This document shows, one piece after another, positions 36,222 through 43,987 of a stretch of DNA of 64,000 nt. Origin of the DNA: Micromonospora wenchangensis (lineage in GTDB: Bacteria > Actinomycetota > Actinomycetes > Mycobacteriales > Micromonosporaceae); contig NZ_MZMV01000002.1 of the NCBI RefSeq assembly GCF_002210435.1, forward strand, positions 1-64,000, written 5' to 3'. The position numbers were made by a program, and so were the translations under genes. Each line of letters starts with the position of its first letter. Within the stretch, counting starts at the first letter, position 1. A model generated the notes under the pieces. That model searched no databases. It was not told the origin of the DNA and saw nothing but the letters and a program-made list of their open reading frames with translations.

Positions 36222-37229
36222 ATGTCACCGTCGTCGCGCCGCCGGCTGCCACCGCGTGCGGTGGACGCTGCGGCGTACCTCCAGGCGTTCGTGCTGTCCG
36301 GGGTGGCGACGGTGCTGGTCACCAGGGCGTTCCTGCGGGCGACCGGCTACCCGCAACTCGGTGGCGGCGGCCTGCACATCGCGCACGTGCTCTGGGGTGG
36401 CCTGCTGATGACCGTCGGCCTGGGCGTCGCGCTGGTCTTCCTCGGCGGAGCCGCCCGGATGACCGGGGCGGTGCTCGCCGGGATCGGCTTCGGGCTGTTC
36501 ATCGACGAGGTCGGCAAGTTCGTCACCGCCGGCACCGACTACTTCTACCGGCCGGCCGCCGGGATCATCTACGCCGTCTTCGCCCTGCTGGTGGTGATCA
36601 CCCAGGCGCTGCGCGAACGGATGCGCCTGACCCCCGGCGAACGGGTGGCGAACGCGTTGGACGTGATCGTCGGCGGCGTCGGCCGGGGGCTCACCGACCG
36701 GCGGCGGGTGGCCACCCTGCGGCTGGTCCGGGGTGCCGGCCCGGAGGTCGAGTCGGCGGTTTCCGCGCTGCTGGACGTGGTGCCGCGCCGGGAACCACCG
36801 CCGCGGCGGTTCTGGCAGCCCTGGGCGCACCGGCTGCGCGACGCGCTGATCCGGCTGACCGCCCAGCGCTGGGTGGTCCTGCTGGTGGTGGCCTACCTGG
36901 TCGTCGAGCCGGTGGCGACGGTGGTGGCGGTGGCCACCGAGGGGGTGACCGGGGAACTGGACCAGGCCGGCGAGTGGGGCGCGGTGCTGGGGGTGTCCGC
37001 CTCGGCGGTGGTCGCCGGGGTGCTGAGCATCCGCGCCGCGTTCCTGCTCCGCAACGACCGGCGGGCCGCGTTCCGGCTGTTCAAGCTGGCGCTCCTGGTC
37101 GACCTGCTGTTCGGGCAGATCTTCAACTTCACGGTCAACCAGTTCGACGCGGTGACCGGGCTCGCGGTGGACCTGCTCCTGCTCGCCGTGGTGACCGCCG
37201 AACACCGCCGGTTGGTCCGCCAGTCGTGA
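36222..37229 (+). CDS. Polytopic membrane protein ending the polyamine-linked gene run
   Basis: A 335-aa integral membrane protein with about eight hydrophobic segments in two groups (residues 15-135 and 215-330), separated by a soluble stretch (RERMRLTPGERVANALDVIVGG...RREPPPRRFWQPW). GFGLFIDEVGKFVTAGTDYFYRPAAG holds a striking acidic and aromatic motif within the membrane region. FKLALLVDLLFGQIFNFTVNQFDAVTGLAVDLLLL forms the end. I do not recognise a named family. The ATG at 36222 is ten bases after the aminopropyltransferase stop with a poor ribosome site, so coupling is likely. Confidence 0.75.
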   Translation: MSPSSRRRLPPRAVDAAAYLQAFVLSGVATVLVTRAFLRATGYPQLGGGGLHIAHVLWGGLLMTVGLGVALVFLGGAARMTGAVLAGIGFGLFIDEVGKFVTAGTDYFYRPAAGIIYAVFALLVVITQALRERMRLTPGERVANALDVIVGGVGRGLTDRRRVATLRLVRGAGPEVESAVSALLDVVPRREPPPRRFWQPWAHRLRDALIRLTAQRWVVLLVVAYLVVEPVATVVAVATEGVTGELDQAGEWGAVLGVSASAVVAGVLSIRAAFLLRNDRRAAFRLFKLALLVDLLFGQIFNFTVNQFDAVTGLAVDLLLLAVVTAEHRRLVRQS

Positions 37230-37334
37230 CGCGGCCGGTGATTCGGCGGTTCGACCAGCGGGTACGGCTCCGTCGTACCCGGTGCGACGGGACTGCGGAC
37301 GTTACCGTGGTGCGGTGATCTAGGAAGGAGAATC

Positions 37335-38195
37335 ATGGTCGATTCCCACAGCACGCCCGCCCGGACCCGTCCGGGTCTGGTGACGCTCTCCAGCTACCTG
37401 CTGATGTTCTTCGCGGTGCTCCAACTGATCGGGCTGATCCTGACCCTCGCGATCAGCGGGAAGCTGCGCCAGGCGTTCGAGGACGCCTTCGAGGGGACCG
37501 CGAGCGAGGTCGAGGGCCTCGGCACCGCCGTCGTGGTCTTCGCCGTCGGCGCGTCCGCCGTCCTGCTGCTGATCGCGCTCGCCCTGGTCGTCCTGGCGAT
37601 CTTCAACAACCGGGGGAAGAACGGCAGCCGGATCGCCACCTGGGTGGTCGGCGGCATCATGGTCTGCTGCGTCGGCGGTGGGCTGGTCAACGGTGCCGCG
37701 GGTTTCAGCGGCTCCACCGGCTCCACCTCCGGGAACGCGCCGAGCGCCGACGAACTGGAACGCAGCATGAACGCGGTGCTGCCGTCCTGGTACAACCCGG
37801 TCAGCACCCTGCTCGGGGTGGTCAGCCTGCTCGCCCTGCTGGCGGCGCTGATCCTGCTCGCCCTGCCGCAGTCCAACGAGTTCTTCCGCAAGCCCAAGGC
37901 GGGCTGGGAGCCGCCGGTCCCGGGTGCCGCCTACCCGGCCGCGCCCGGCTACCCGCCCACCCCCGGCTACCCGGCGACCCCGGACTACCCCCAGCCCGGT
38001 GCGCCCGGTCAGCCCGGCACCCCCGGCCCGTCGTCGACCCCGGGTCAGCCCGGCCCGTCGTCGGCCACCCCCGGCGTGCCGGACCAGCCGCAGTCGTCCG
38101 ACGGCCCGTCCTGGTCGCCGCCGTCGGGTGGGGAACCCGACCGGCCCACCGGAGGCAGCGGCCCGGACGACCCGCAGCGCCCCGCCGGCAGTTGA
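37335..38195 (+). CDS. Four-span membrane protein with proline-rich tail
   Basis: A 286-aa protein with four membrane segments (LVTLSSYLLMFFAVLQLIGLIL; TAVVVFAVGASAVLLLIALALVV; ATWVVGGIMVCCVGGGLVNGAAG; VSTLLGVVSLLALLAALILLALP) and a disordered C-terminal tail of about 95 residues rich in Pro, Gly, Ser (PGYPPTPGYPATPDYPQPG). The ATG at 37335 follows GGAAGGAGAATC. The next gene has the same layout and shares the LLALPxxNxxF motif at the end of the fourth span, so the two are tandem paralogues. The function is unknown. Confidence 0.75.
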   Translation: MVDSHSTPARTRPGLVTLSSYLLMFFAVLQLIGLILTLAISGKLRQAFEDAFEGTASEVEGLGTAVVVFAVGASAVLLLIALALVVLAIFNNRGKNGSRIATWVVGGIMVCCVGGGLVNGAAGFSGSTGSTSGNAPSADELERSMNAVLPSWYNPVSTLLGVVSLLALLAALILLALPQSNEFFRKPKAGWEPPVPGAAYPAAPGYPPTPGYPATPDYPQPGAPGQPGTPGPSSTPGQPGPSSATPGVPDQPQSSDGPSWSPPSGGEPDRPTGGSGPDDPQRPAGS

Positions 38196-38215
38196 CGGGC
38201 GCGTAACAGCGACAC

Positions 38216-38269
38216 CGACGATTCCCTCCGAGTAGGTTGCACACCGACGCCTACCGGAGGGAATCGTCG
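38216..38269 (+). promoter_or_regulatory. Long stem that would sequester a ribosome site
   Basis: CGACGATTCCCTCCG (38216-38230) is perfectly complementary to CGGAGGGAATCGTCG (38255-38269). Inside it GTAGG (38232-38236) pairs with CCTAC (38250-38254). The right arm contains the GGAGGG ribosome site and the first base of the GTG start of the downstream gene, so the RNA stem would block translation if transcription begins upstream of 38216. Confidence 0.6.
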
Positions 38270-39126
38270 TGTCGTACCCGGATCAGGTGCCGGACCGTCG
38301 CCCGCCGGTGGTCACCGTGGCGGCGGCGCTGCTCGGGCTGATGGCGCTCGCCGCCGGGGTCTACGCCGTCACCGGCCTGCTCGCCCTGGGCGGCACGGTC
38401 GACCGGTTCCGGGGCGCCGCCGCCGGTACCGCCGCCGACCCGGGCGACGTCGACGGGCTGGTCCGGCTGCTGCGGCTCGGCACGGTCGGCGCGGCGGTGT
38501 TGACGGTGCTGGTGGCGCTGCTGCTGGTCGGCCTCGCCGGCGGGCTGCTCGCCCGGCGTCGGGCGGCCCGGGTCGGCGTCTGGGTGGTCTGCGGGCTGGG
38601 CCTGCTCGCCGGAGGGTGCGCCCTGGCCGTGCTGGTCGGCCAGCGGGTCAGGCCGCTGCGGCTGGGCAGCGGTGACCAGGGGGTGGCGGACCTCTTCACC
38701 ATCCTCGACGACGCCTACCCCTCGTGGTGGGTGCCGGTGAACGCGGGCGTCTCGGCGGCCCAGGCCCTCGGCTACCTCGCGGTGGCCGTGCTGCTGGCCC
38801 TGCCGCCGGCGAACACCTGGTTCACCGGCCGGCGGCCGGCGCGCCCCGGACCCGGGCCCGCCGTGTTCACCGCCGCGCCCTACCCGTCCCCGGTGACGGC
38901 GCCGCCGCCGGAGCCCGGCCCCGCCGCCGTCGCGCCGGTGCCGTCCTGGCCCGGGTCCGCGTCCGGGTCCGCAGCCGCCCCGGGTGCCGTGCCGACTGCG
39001 CCGCCGGGTGTCGTGCCGACCGCGCCGCCGGGTGCCGTGCCGACCGAGCCGCGACCTGATCCCGGTGCCGGGTCGACCGCGTCCGGGCCTGATGTGGTCC
39101 GTCGTCCCGCCGAGGAGCAATCGTGA
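38269..39126 (+). CDS. Four-span membrane protein with proline-rich tail (paralogue)
   Basis: A 285-aa protein with the same plan as its upstream neighbour: four membrane segments (VTVAAALLGLMALAAGVYAVTG; LGTVGAAVLTVLVALLLVGLAG; VGVWVVCGLGLLAGGCALAVLV; AQALGYLAVAVLLALP) and a Pro/Ala-rich tail with tandem PTAPPG units (DNA about 38990-39050). The GTG at 38269 has a GGAGGG ribosome site embedded in a long stem. It overlaps the following SDR start by four bases. The function is unknown. Confidence 0.75.
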   Translation: MSYPDQVPDRRPPVVTVAAALLGLMALAAGVYAVTGLLALGGTVDRFRGAAAGTAADPGDVDGLVRLLRLGTVGAAVLTVLVALLLVGLAGGLLARRRAARVGVWVVCGLGLLAGGCALAVLVGQRVRPLRLGSGDQGVADLFTILDDAYPSWWVPVNAGVSAAQALGYLAVAVLLALPPANTWFTGRRPARPGPGPAVFTAAPYPSPVTAPPPEPGPAAVAPVPSWPGSASGSAAAPGAVPTAPPGVVPTAPPGAVPTEPRPDPGAGSTASGPDVVRRPAEEQS

Positions 39127-39932
39127 CCGTCGACCGACCCGTGCCCGGCCGGTGCGCTTTGATCACCGGTGCCACCGCCGGCATCGGCGCGGCCTTCGCC
39201 CGGCAACTCGCCGCCGAGGGCTGGGACCTGGTCCTGGTGGCCCGGGACACCGCCCGGCTCGACGCCACCGCCGCCGAGCTGACCGGCCGGTACGGCAACC
39301 GGACGGAAGTCATCTCCGCCGATCTGTCCACCGACGACGGATGCGCCCGGGTGGAACGGCGACTGGCCACCGGCGACCCGGTGGACCTGCTCGTCAACAA
39401 TGCCGGACTGAGCCTCAACCAGCCGTTTCTGCGGTCCACCGTCGCCGACGAGACGCGGCTGCTGCGGTTGAACGTGCACGCCGTACTGCGGCTGACCCAC
39501 GCCGCGCTCGGGCCCATGACGGGGCGCGGTAATGGGACAGTGATAAATGTCTCTTCGGTCGCTGCCTTCGGCCCGGTGATGCCGGGCTCCACCTATCCGG
39601 CCAGCAAGGCATGGGTCACCAGTTTCAGCGAATCGATCGGGCAGTCGGCCCGCGCGGCGGGGGTGCACGTGATGGCGCTCTGCCCCGGCTACACCCGCAC
39701 CGGCTACCACGAACGCACCGGCATCGACATGTCCGCCATGCCGCGGTGGATCTGGCTCAAGGCCGACGACGTGGTCGCCGAAGCCCTTCGTGACCTGCGA
39801 AAAGGCAAAACCGTAAGCGTTCCGGACTGGAAGTACAAGCTGGCAGTGGCGAGCCTGCGGCACGTGCCGCGTCGGCTGCTGCGCGGTGCCTTCCGGGACC
39901 GGCGCGGGCAGGTCGACCCGGCCGGGCGGTGA
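39123..39932 (+). CDS. Short-chain dehydrogenase/reductase
   Basis: A classical SDR of 269 aa. The Rossmann motif TGATAGIGAAFA starts at residue 15, NNAG is at 92-95, and the catalytic set is INVSSVAAFG (Ser144) with STYPASKAW (Tyr158, Lys162). The arginine in LVLVARDTARLD suggests NADP preference. The C-terminal extension (MPRWIWLKADDVVAEALRDLRKGKTVSVPDWKYKLAVASLRHVP) resembles DltE-like or fatty-acyl/keto-lipid SDRs. The substrate is not predictable. The GTG start overlaps the preceding stop by four bases and has GGAG upstream, so it is cotranscribed with the membrane protein. Confidence 0.88.
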   Translation: MTVDRPVPGRCALITGATAGIGAAFARQLAAEGWDLVLVARDTARLDATAAELTGRYGNRTEVISADLSTDDGCARVERRLATGDPVDLLVNNAGLSLNQPFLRSTVADETRLLRLNVHAVLRLTHAALGPMTGRGNGTVINVSSVAAFGPVMPGSTYPASKAWVTSFSESIGQSARAAGVHVMALCPGYTRTGYHERTGIDMSAMPRWIWLKADDVVAEALRDLRKGKTVSVPDWKYKLAVASLRHVPRRLLRGAFRDRRGQVDPAGR

Positions 39933-40099
39933 CCGGACGGCGGCGTCGGCCGACGCGCCGGTGGCCCGGCGGGGCAGCGCAACTCTGCCGGTGCGATCGC
40001 GCAGCGTAGCCGTCCATCGCCAGTCATCGAGCGCCCGCATGGTCGGTCCGGGTGGGCCGCACACACGACCCACAGACTTGAGCAGTACCCTCTATCGCC

Positions 40100-40639
40100 A
40101 TGGGGGACCACGACGACCTGCGTAAATTCATCACTGACCTGGCTGTGGTCCATGGCCGGGTCGTGCTCTCCTCAGGGCGGGAGGCGGAGTGGTACGTCGA
40201 TCTGCGTCGCGTGACTCTCCATCACCGGGCCGCTCCCCTGGTCGGTCGGGTGATGCGGGAGCTGACCGCCGACTGGAATTACGACGCGGTCGGTGGGTTG
40301 ACCCTGGGTGCCGATCCGATCGGCATCTCGATGTTGCACGCCGCCGCAGAGACCGATCGACCCCTGGACGCCTTCGTCGTCCGCAAGGCCGGCAAGGCGC
40401 ACGGTCTCCAACGGCGGATCGAGGGTCCTGAGGTGGCCGGCCGGCGGGTACTGGCGGTGGAGGACACCTCGACGACGGGCGGCAGCGTGTTGACGGCCGT
40501 CGAAGCTCTACGCGAGGCCGGGGCGGAGGTCGTGGGCGTGGCGGTGATCGTCGACCGTGGCGCCAGCGACGTCGTACGTGCCGCCGGACTGCCGTATCGG
40601 GCGGCCTACACGTTGGCTGACCTCGGCCTTGTGGCGTAA
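40100..40639 (+). CDS. pyrE: Orotate phosphoribosyltransferase
   Basis: PyrE, 179 aa, converting orotate and PRPP to OMP in pyrimidine synthesis. The PRPP-binding motif is VLAVEDTSTTGGSVLTAVEAL (residues 118-138), and the loop VVRKAGKAHGLQRRIEG follows the family pattern; LSSGREAEWYVDLRRVTL is the usual N-terminal substrate region. No other pyr genes lie nearby, as is common for pyrE in actinobacteria. The ATG at 40100 directly follows TATCGCC with no strong ribosome site. Confidence 0.95.
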   Translation: MGDHDDLRKFITDLAVVHGRVVLSSGREAEWYVDLRRVTLHHRAAPLVGRVMRELTADWNYDAVGGLTLGADPIGISMLHAAAETDRPLDAFVVRKAGKAHGLQRRIEGPEVAGRRVLAVEDTSTTGGSVLTAVEALREAGAEVVGVAVIVDRGASDVVRAAGLPYRAAYTLADLGLVA

Positions 40640-40696
40640 AAATTTGCCGATTCGGATCTGCTGATATGCAGGCGGATCGATGCTGCTGGTGGAAGG

Positions 40697-41074
40697 ATGG
40701 AATACGTGGGAACTGCGTTGGCTGAAATGACCATGCCTCAGATCTCGCCGCTTGCCGGCGAGCCGATCGAACGCGCCGACGCCGAGCGGCTGGCGGGGGT
40801 CCTCAAGGCCCTCGCCGACCCCGCCCGGCTGCGGCTGCTCAGCCTGATCCAGTCGGCGCCCGAGGGCGAAGCGTGCGTGTGTGACCTCACCGCGCCGCTC
40901 GGCCTCTCGCAGCCGACGGTCAGCCACCACCTCCGCATCCTCACCGAGGCCGGCTTGCTGGAGCGGGAGAAGCGTGGTGTGTGGGCCTACTACCGGCTGG
41001 TGCCGTCGGCGATCGCCACGATCGCCGACCTCCTCACGCCGCCGCGCAAGCGGGCCACCAAGAAGGCCCGCTGA
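40697..41074 (+). CDS. ArsR/SmtB-family metal-responsive repressor
   Basis: A 125-aa winged-helix repressor. The HTH region is DPARLRLLSLIQS...SQPTVSHHLRILTEAGLLEREKRGVWAYYRLVPSAI. The metal-binding box GEACVCDLTAPLGLS (Cys60, Cys62, Asp63) matches the CxCD alpha-3 type that binds arsenic, cadmium or lead in ArsR/CadC. The ATG at 40697 follows GGAAGG; a shorter form from ATG 40730 is also possible. It is 57 bases after pyrE. No efflux or reductase gene adjoins, so the target may be elsewhere. The C-terminus is basic (PPRKRATKKAR). Confidence 0.88.
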   Translation: MEYVGTALAEMTMPQISPLAGEPIERADAERLAGVLKALADPARLRLLSLIQSAPEGEACVCDLTAPLGLSQPTVSHHLRILTEAGLLEREKRGVWAYYRLVPSAIATIADLLTPPRKRATKKAR

Positions 41075-41206
41075 CTGCACCCGTTCGTCCCGTCCAGGGG
41101 CGGCGTCCGATGGCGGGCCAGGGGTGGCGCCATCGGGTGGTGACGGCTGTCCGTCACCGGTCAGTTTGCTGATCCACCACCGTGCCCGCGGTGGCGTACG
41201 CGTACG

Positions 41207-41241
41207 CAACGGCCGGTCCTCTCCCCGAGGGCCGGCCGTTG
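41207..41241. terminator. Bidirectional terminator between arsR-type and dedA-type genes
   Basis: CAACGGCCGG (41207-41216) pairs with CCGGCCGTTG (41232-41241) with a 15-base loop that can pair further (TCCTC/GAGG). It lies between the convergent ArsR-family gene and the DedA gene, 12 bases from the latter stop. Confidence 0.7.
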
Positions 41242-41253
41242 GTCGTCCGCCGT

Positions 41254-42186
41254 TCAGCGGTCCTGCCCGTGTTCCGGGTACCGCCCGCCGTCGCGCGGCG
41301 GGCGCTGCCCGTAGGTCTGCGGCGGGAACCGCTGGTCGTGGCCGGGCTGCTGGCCGTACGGCTGCGCGCCGCCGGAGGGCTGCCCGGGGTGCGGCTGCCG
41401 GGGCTGGTCGTGGTGGTGCTCGACGGCGTCCCGGACGGCCTCCACCGCGCCGACCGCGGTCGCGGCGGTGATCACGGCCACGGCCTCACCCCGCCGACGC
41501 GCCCTGCGGTCGCGGAGGAACTCGAAGAAGATCGGCAGCACCGAGAGCAGGATGATCAGCGCGACGACCGGCAGGATGTACCTGTCGATCTTGTCGCCGA
41601 TGGCGTTGTAGATCCGGTCGGCGAGCAGGTAGCCGATCAGCAGGATGCCGTCCACCCAGAGGATCGCGCCGACGACGTTCCAGAGGAAGAACTGCTTCGC
41701 CGGCATGCCGAGCACCCCGGCCACCGGGTTGAGGAACGTCCGCACGATCGGGATGAACCGGGCCAGCACGACGGCCTTGGCCGGGCCGAACTTCTGGAAG
41801 TAGTACTCCGCCTTCTCCACGTACTCCTTCTTGAAGAGGCGGGAGTTGGGGCGGTCGAACATCCGCCGGCCGTACCGGGCGCCGAGCCAGTGCCCGAGCT
41901 GCGCCCCGACGATCGCGCAGACCGGCCCACCGATCAGCAGCCCCGCCAGGGAGAGCCGGGTGCCGTCGCCGAAGATCGCGTCGGCCACCGGCGAGGCGGC
42001 GACCCCGGCCAGGAAGAGCAGTGAGTCACCGGGGAAGAAGAACCCCACCAGCAGACCGGTCTCGGCGAAGAGGATCACCCACACGCCGATCAGACCGAAG
42101 GTCTGGAGCAGATCCTTGGGGTCGAGCGGGTTCAGCGCGACCGTCTGGGCGACCACCCTCGTCTTCTCACCTGTGTCCACGGCCAC
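41254..42186 (-). CDS. DedA-family membrane protein
   Basis: A DedA/SNARE-associated protein of about 310 aa. GLLVGFFFPGDSLLFLAG, GAQLGHWLGARYGRRMF and ARFIPIVRTFLNPVAGVLGMPAKQFFLWNVVGAILW are family hallmarks, the last including the conserved Arg/Pro re-entrant motif. DedA proteins of this type move undecaprenyl phosphate or phospholipid and support proton-motive-force homeostasis; which applies here is unclear. The C-terminal 75 residues are a His/Gln/Pro-rich hydrophilic tail. The start is uncertain: GTG 42204, 42186 and 42180 are all in frame and none has a strong ribosome site. Confidence 0.88.
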   Translation of the reverse strand: MAVDTGEKTRVVAQTVALNPLDPKDLLQTFGLIGVWVILFAETGLLVGFFFPGDSLLFLAGVAASPVADAIFGDGTRLSLAGLLIGGPVCAIVGAQLGHWLGARYGRRMFDRPNSRLFKKEYVEKAEYYFQKFGPAKAVVLARFIPIVRTFLNPVAGVLGMPAKQFFLWNVVGAILWVDGILLIGYLLADRIYNAIGDKIDRYILPVVALIILLSVLPIFFEFLRDRRARRRGEAVAVITAATAVGAVEAVRDAVEHHHDQPRQPHPGQPSGGAQPYGQQPGHDQRFPPQTYGQRPPRDGGRYPEHGQDR

Positions 42187-42261
42187 ACACCATACCGAGC
42201 CCACGAACCGCCGGTCGCGGCACGCGCCCCTTCGACCGGGATATCGCCGCCACCCGCCCGG

Positions 42262-43821
42262 TCAGGCCACGAAGCGGGCCCGGCGACGCCGCGCCACCAG
42301 GTAGCTGCCCACCCCGGCCAGCAGCAGCACCCCGCCGACGCCGGCGACCAGGACGGTCGGGGAACCGGTGATCGGCAGCGTGCCGTCGTCCCCGCCCTGC
42401 CCACCCGAGCCGGCGTTGACCAGGATCTTCGCGGTGTCGTTGCGCGGGTCCAGGTCCGTCGTGGCCGTCGGGCCGTAGAGCAGTTCGGTCCGGCCGGTCA
42501 GGGCACCCGCCCGGTCGATCCGGAACGAGAACGGCAGGGCCACCTTCCCGCCCTTGCGGACGACGTCGTACTGGTAGCAGAGGTAGGCGCGGGCACCCGG
42601 CCGGCCGCCCTCCTCGTCCTGGATGTCGGCGTCGAGGCAGTTCTTGGGCACCTTCACGGCGGTGACGCCCTTCGGCACGGTCAGCTTGACGATCGTGTAG
42701 AAGTCGCGACCGCCGTTGGACGACGAGGCCGGCCCCCGGTTGGTGTAACCGATCGTGACCGGCACGGTCTCGCCCACCTTGGCGGTGATCCGCACCTCGT
42801 CGGCTGCCAGGTCGGCCCGCTGGTCGCCGGTGACGGTCAACTCGATGGCGGTGTCGTCGTCGGCCGGGTCGACGTCGGTCTGCGGTGCCCGGGACGCGCC
42901 GACGGGCAGTCGGGTAGCGACCTGCTCCAGCCGCAACACCTCACCGGTGCCCTGCTGGTCGAGCGTGTACCTGGGCTGCTGGTCCGCCCAGTCCTGCGGG
43001 GTGAACCAGGTGGCGGTGCCGGTCTGGGTGTTCGGTGCCGAGACGTCGCCGGGCACGGTGACACCGAAACCGCCGCCGATCCGGAACACCCGGCCCGGCG
43101 CGATCTCGTCGTCGAAGGTGCACACGAACAGGTTCGGCGTCCAGTTGCTCAGGCCGCCCCTGCTGCCGTAACGGCAGTTCCGGTAGCGCTGCGACGGGGT
43201 GAGGCCGTACATCGCCGACACGAGGAGCACCGCGCCCCGGGCGGTCTCCTGCCCCTGGTTGCCGACCGACAGCCCCACCGGCAGCCTGGCACCGGGACCA
43301 CCGGTCAACGTCACCGCGGGACCCGCCACCAGGTCGACCCCCTCGCCCACGAGGACGGTCGACGTGGTGGTGCTCGTACCCGATCTGCCGGTGGCCACGG
43401 TGAACCGGAGCAGACCCTGTCGACCCACCGGGGCACCCGCACGCGGGCGTACCGACAACGAGAGCAGGTCCGGTGCGTCCTCCTCGTAGGCCAGGCAGGT
43501 CAGCACGGTGCCGGCGCGGGTGCAGGCCGGGGCGGCGGGACCGCTCACCTCGGCGAACGCGTCGACCGCGCCGTAGTCGACGGTGATGGTGTAGCTGTCC
43601 CGGAGTCTGTCGCCCGGCACCCGCAGCACCACCGTCCGACCGGGCCCACCCGGGGCCAGGGTGACGTTGTTGGCGGACGTGGTGAACCCGGCCGTCACCA
43701 CCGCGTCGGGGGAGGCCCCGGGGCTGGCGGGGGCGGCCGGCGCGGGAGCTGCGGAGGCGGCGACACACGCGCCCACCACAGCGAGTCCGGCCAGCCAACG
43801 GCGCGTCGCGTGCTTGCGCAT
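42262..43821 (-). CDS. LPXTG-type wall-anchored surface protein
   Basis: A 519-aa secreted protein. A signal peptide covers residues 1-29 (cut near APAPAAPA). The body has Ig/DUF11-like beta repeats (NNVTLAPGGPGRTVVLRVPGD, VGETVPVTIGYTNRGPASSSNGGRDFYTIVKLTVPKGVTAVKVPKNC). The C-terminus is a complete sorting signal: LPITG at 482-486, a hydrophobic span, and RRRRARFVA. A sortase should attach it to peptidoglycan; no sortase gene is in this window. Six cysteines in the body (for example PACTRAGTVLTCLAY) suggest disulfides. The ATG at 43821 starts the signal peptide. Role unknown, probably surface or adhesion. Confidence 0.87.
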   Translation of the reverse strand: MRKHATRRWLAGLAVVGACVAASAAPAPAAPASPGASPDAVVTAGFTTSANNVTLAPGGPGRTVVLRVPGDRLRDSYTITVDYGAVDAFAEVSGPAAPACTRAGTVLTCLAYEEDAPDLLSLSVRPRAGAPVGRQGLLRFTVATGRSGTSTTTSTVLVGEGVDLVAGPAVTLTGGPGARLPVGLSVGNQGQETARGAVLLVSAMYGLTPSQRYRNCRYGSRGGLSNWTPNLFVCTFDDEIAPGRVFRIGGGFGVTVPGDVSAPNTQTGTATWFTPQDWADQQPRYTLDQQGTGEVLRLEQVATRLPVGASRAPQTDVDPADDDTAIELTVTGDQRADLAADEVRITAKVGETVPVTIGYTNRGPASSSNGGRDFYTIVKLTVPKGVTAVKVPKNCLDADIQDEEGGRPGARAYLCYQYDVVRKGGKVALPFSFRIDRAGALTGRTELLYGPTATTDLDPRNDTAKILVNAGSGGQGGDDGTLPITGSPTVLVAGVGGVLLLAGVGSYLVARRRRARFVA

Positions 43822-43954
43822 CAGCGGATCCTGTCCCGAGGAAGTGCTACGGCGGTCGCCGCAGCCTAAGGAGTTCGTCCCCGTCGGGGCGTCCCACGCC
43901 GACGGGTGGCGGCAGAATGGGCCGAACGGCTGACGGATCCACCCCGAAGGCCCA

Positions 43955-43984
43955 CCCCGCCCGGCCGTCCCGCCGTGGGCGGGG
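43955..43984 (-). terminator. Hairpin after pnkp
   Basis: CCCCGCCC (43955-43962) pairs with GGGCGGGG (43977-43984) four bases after the pnkp stop on the minus strand; a plausible terminator of the hen1-pnkp unit, weaker than others in the window. Confidence 0.55.
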
Positions 43985-43987
43985 CGG

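Noticed and set aside
40640..40696. An ArsR operator around CTGCTGATATGCAG
   Set aside because: Only four bases on each side pair and the site does not match the long 12-2-12 repeats typical of the family closely enough.
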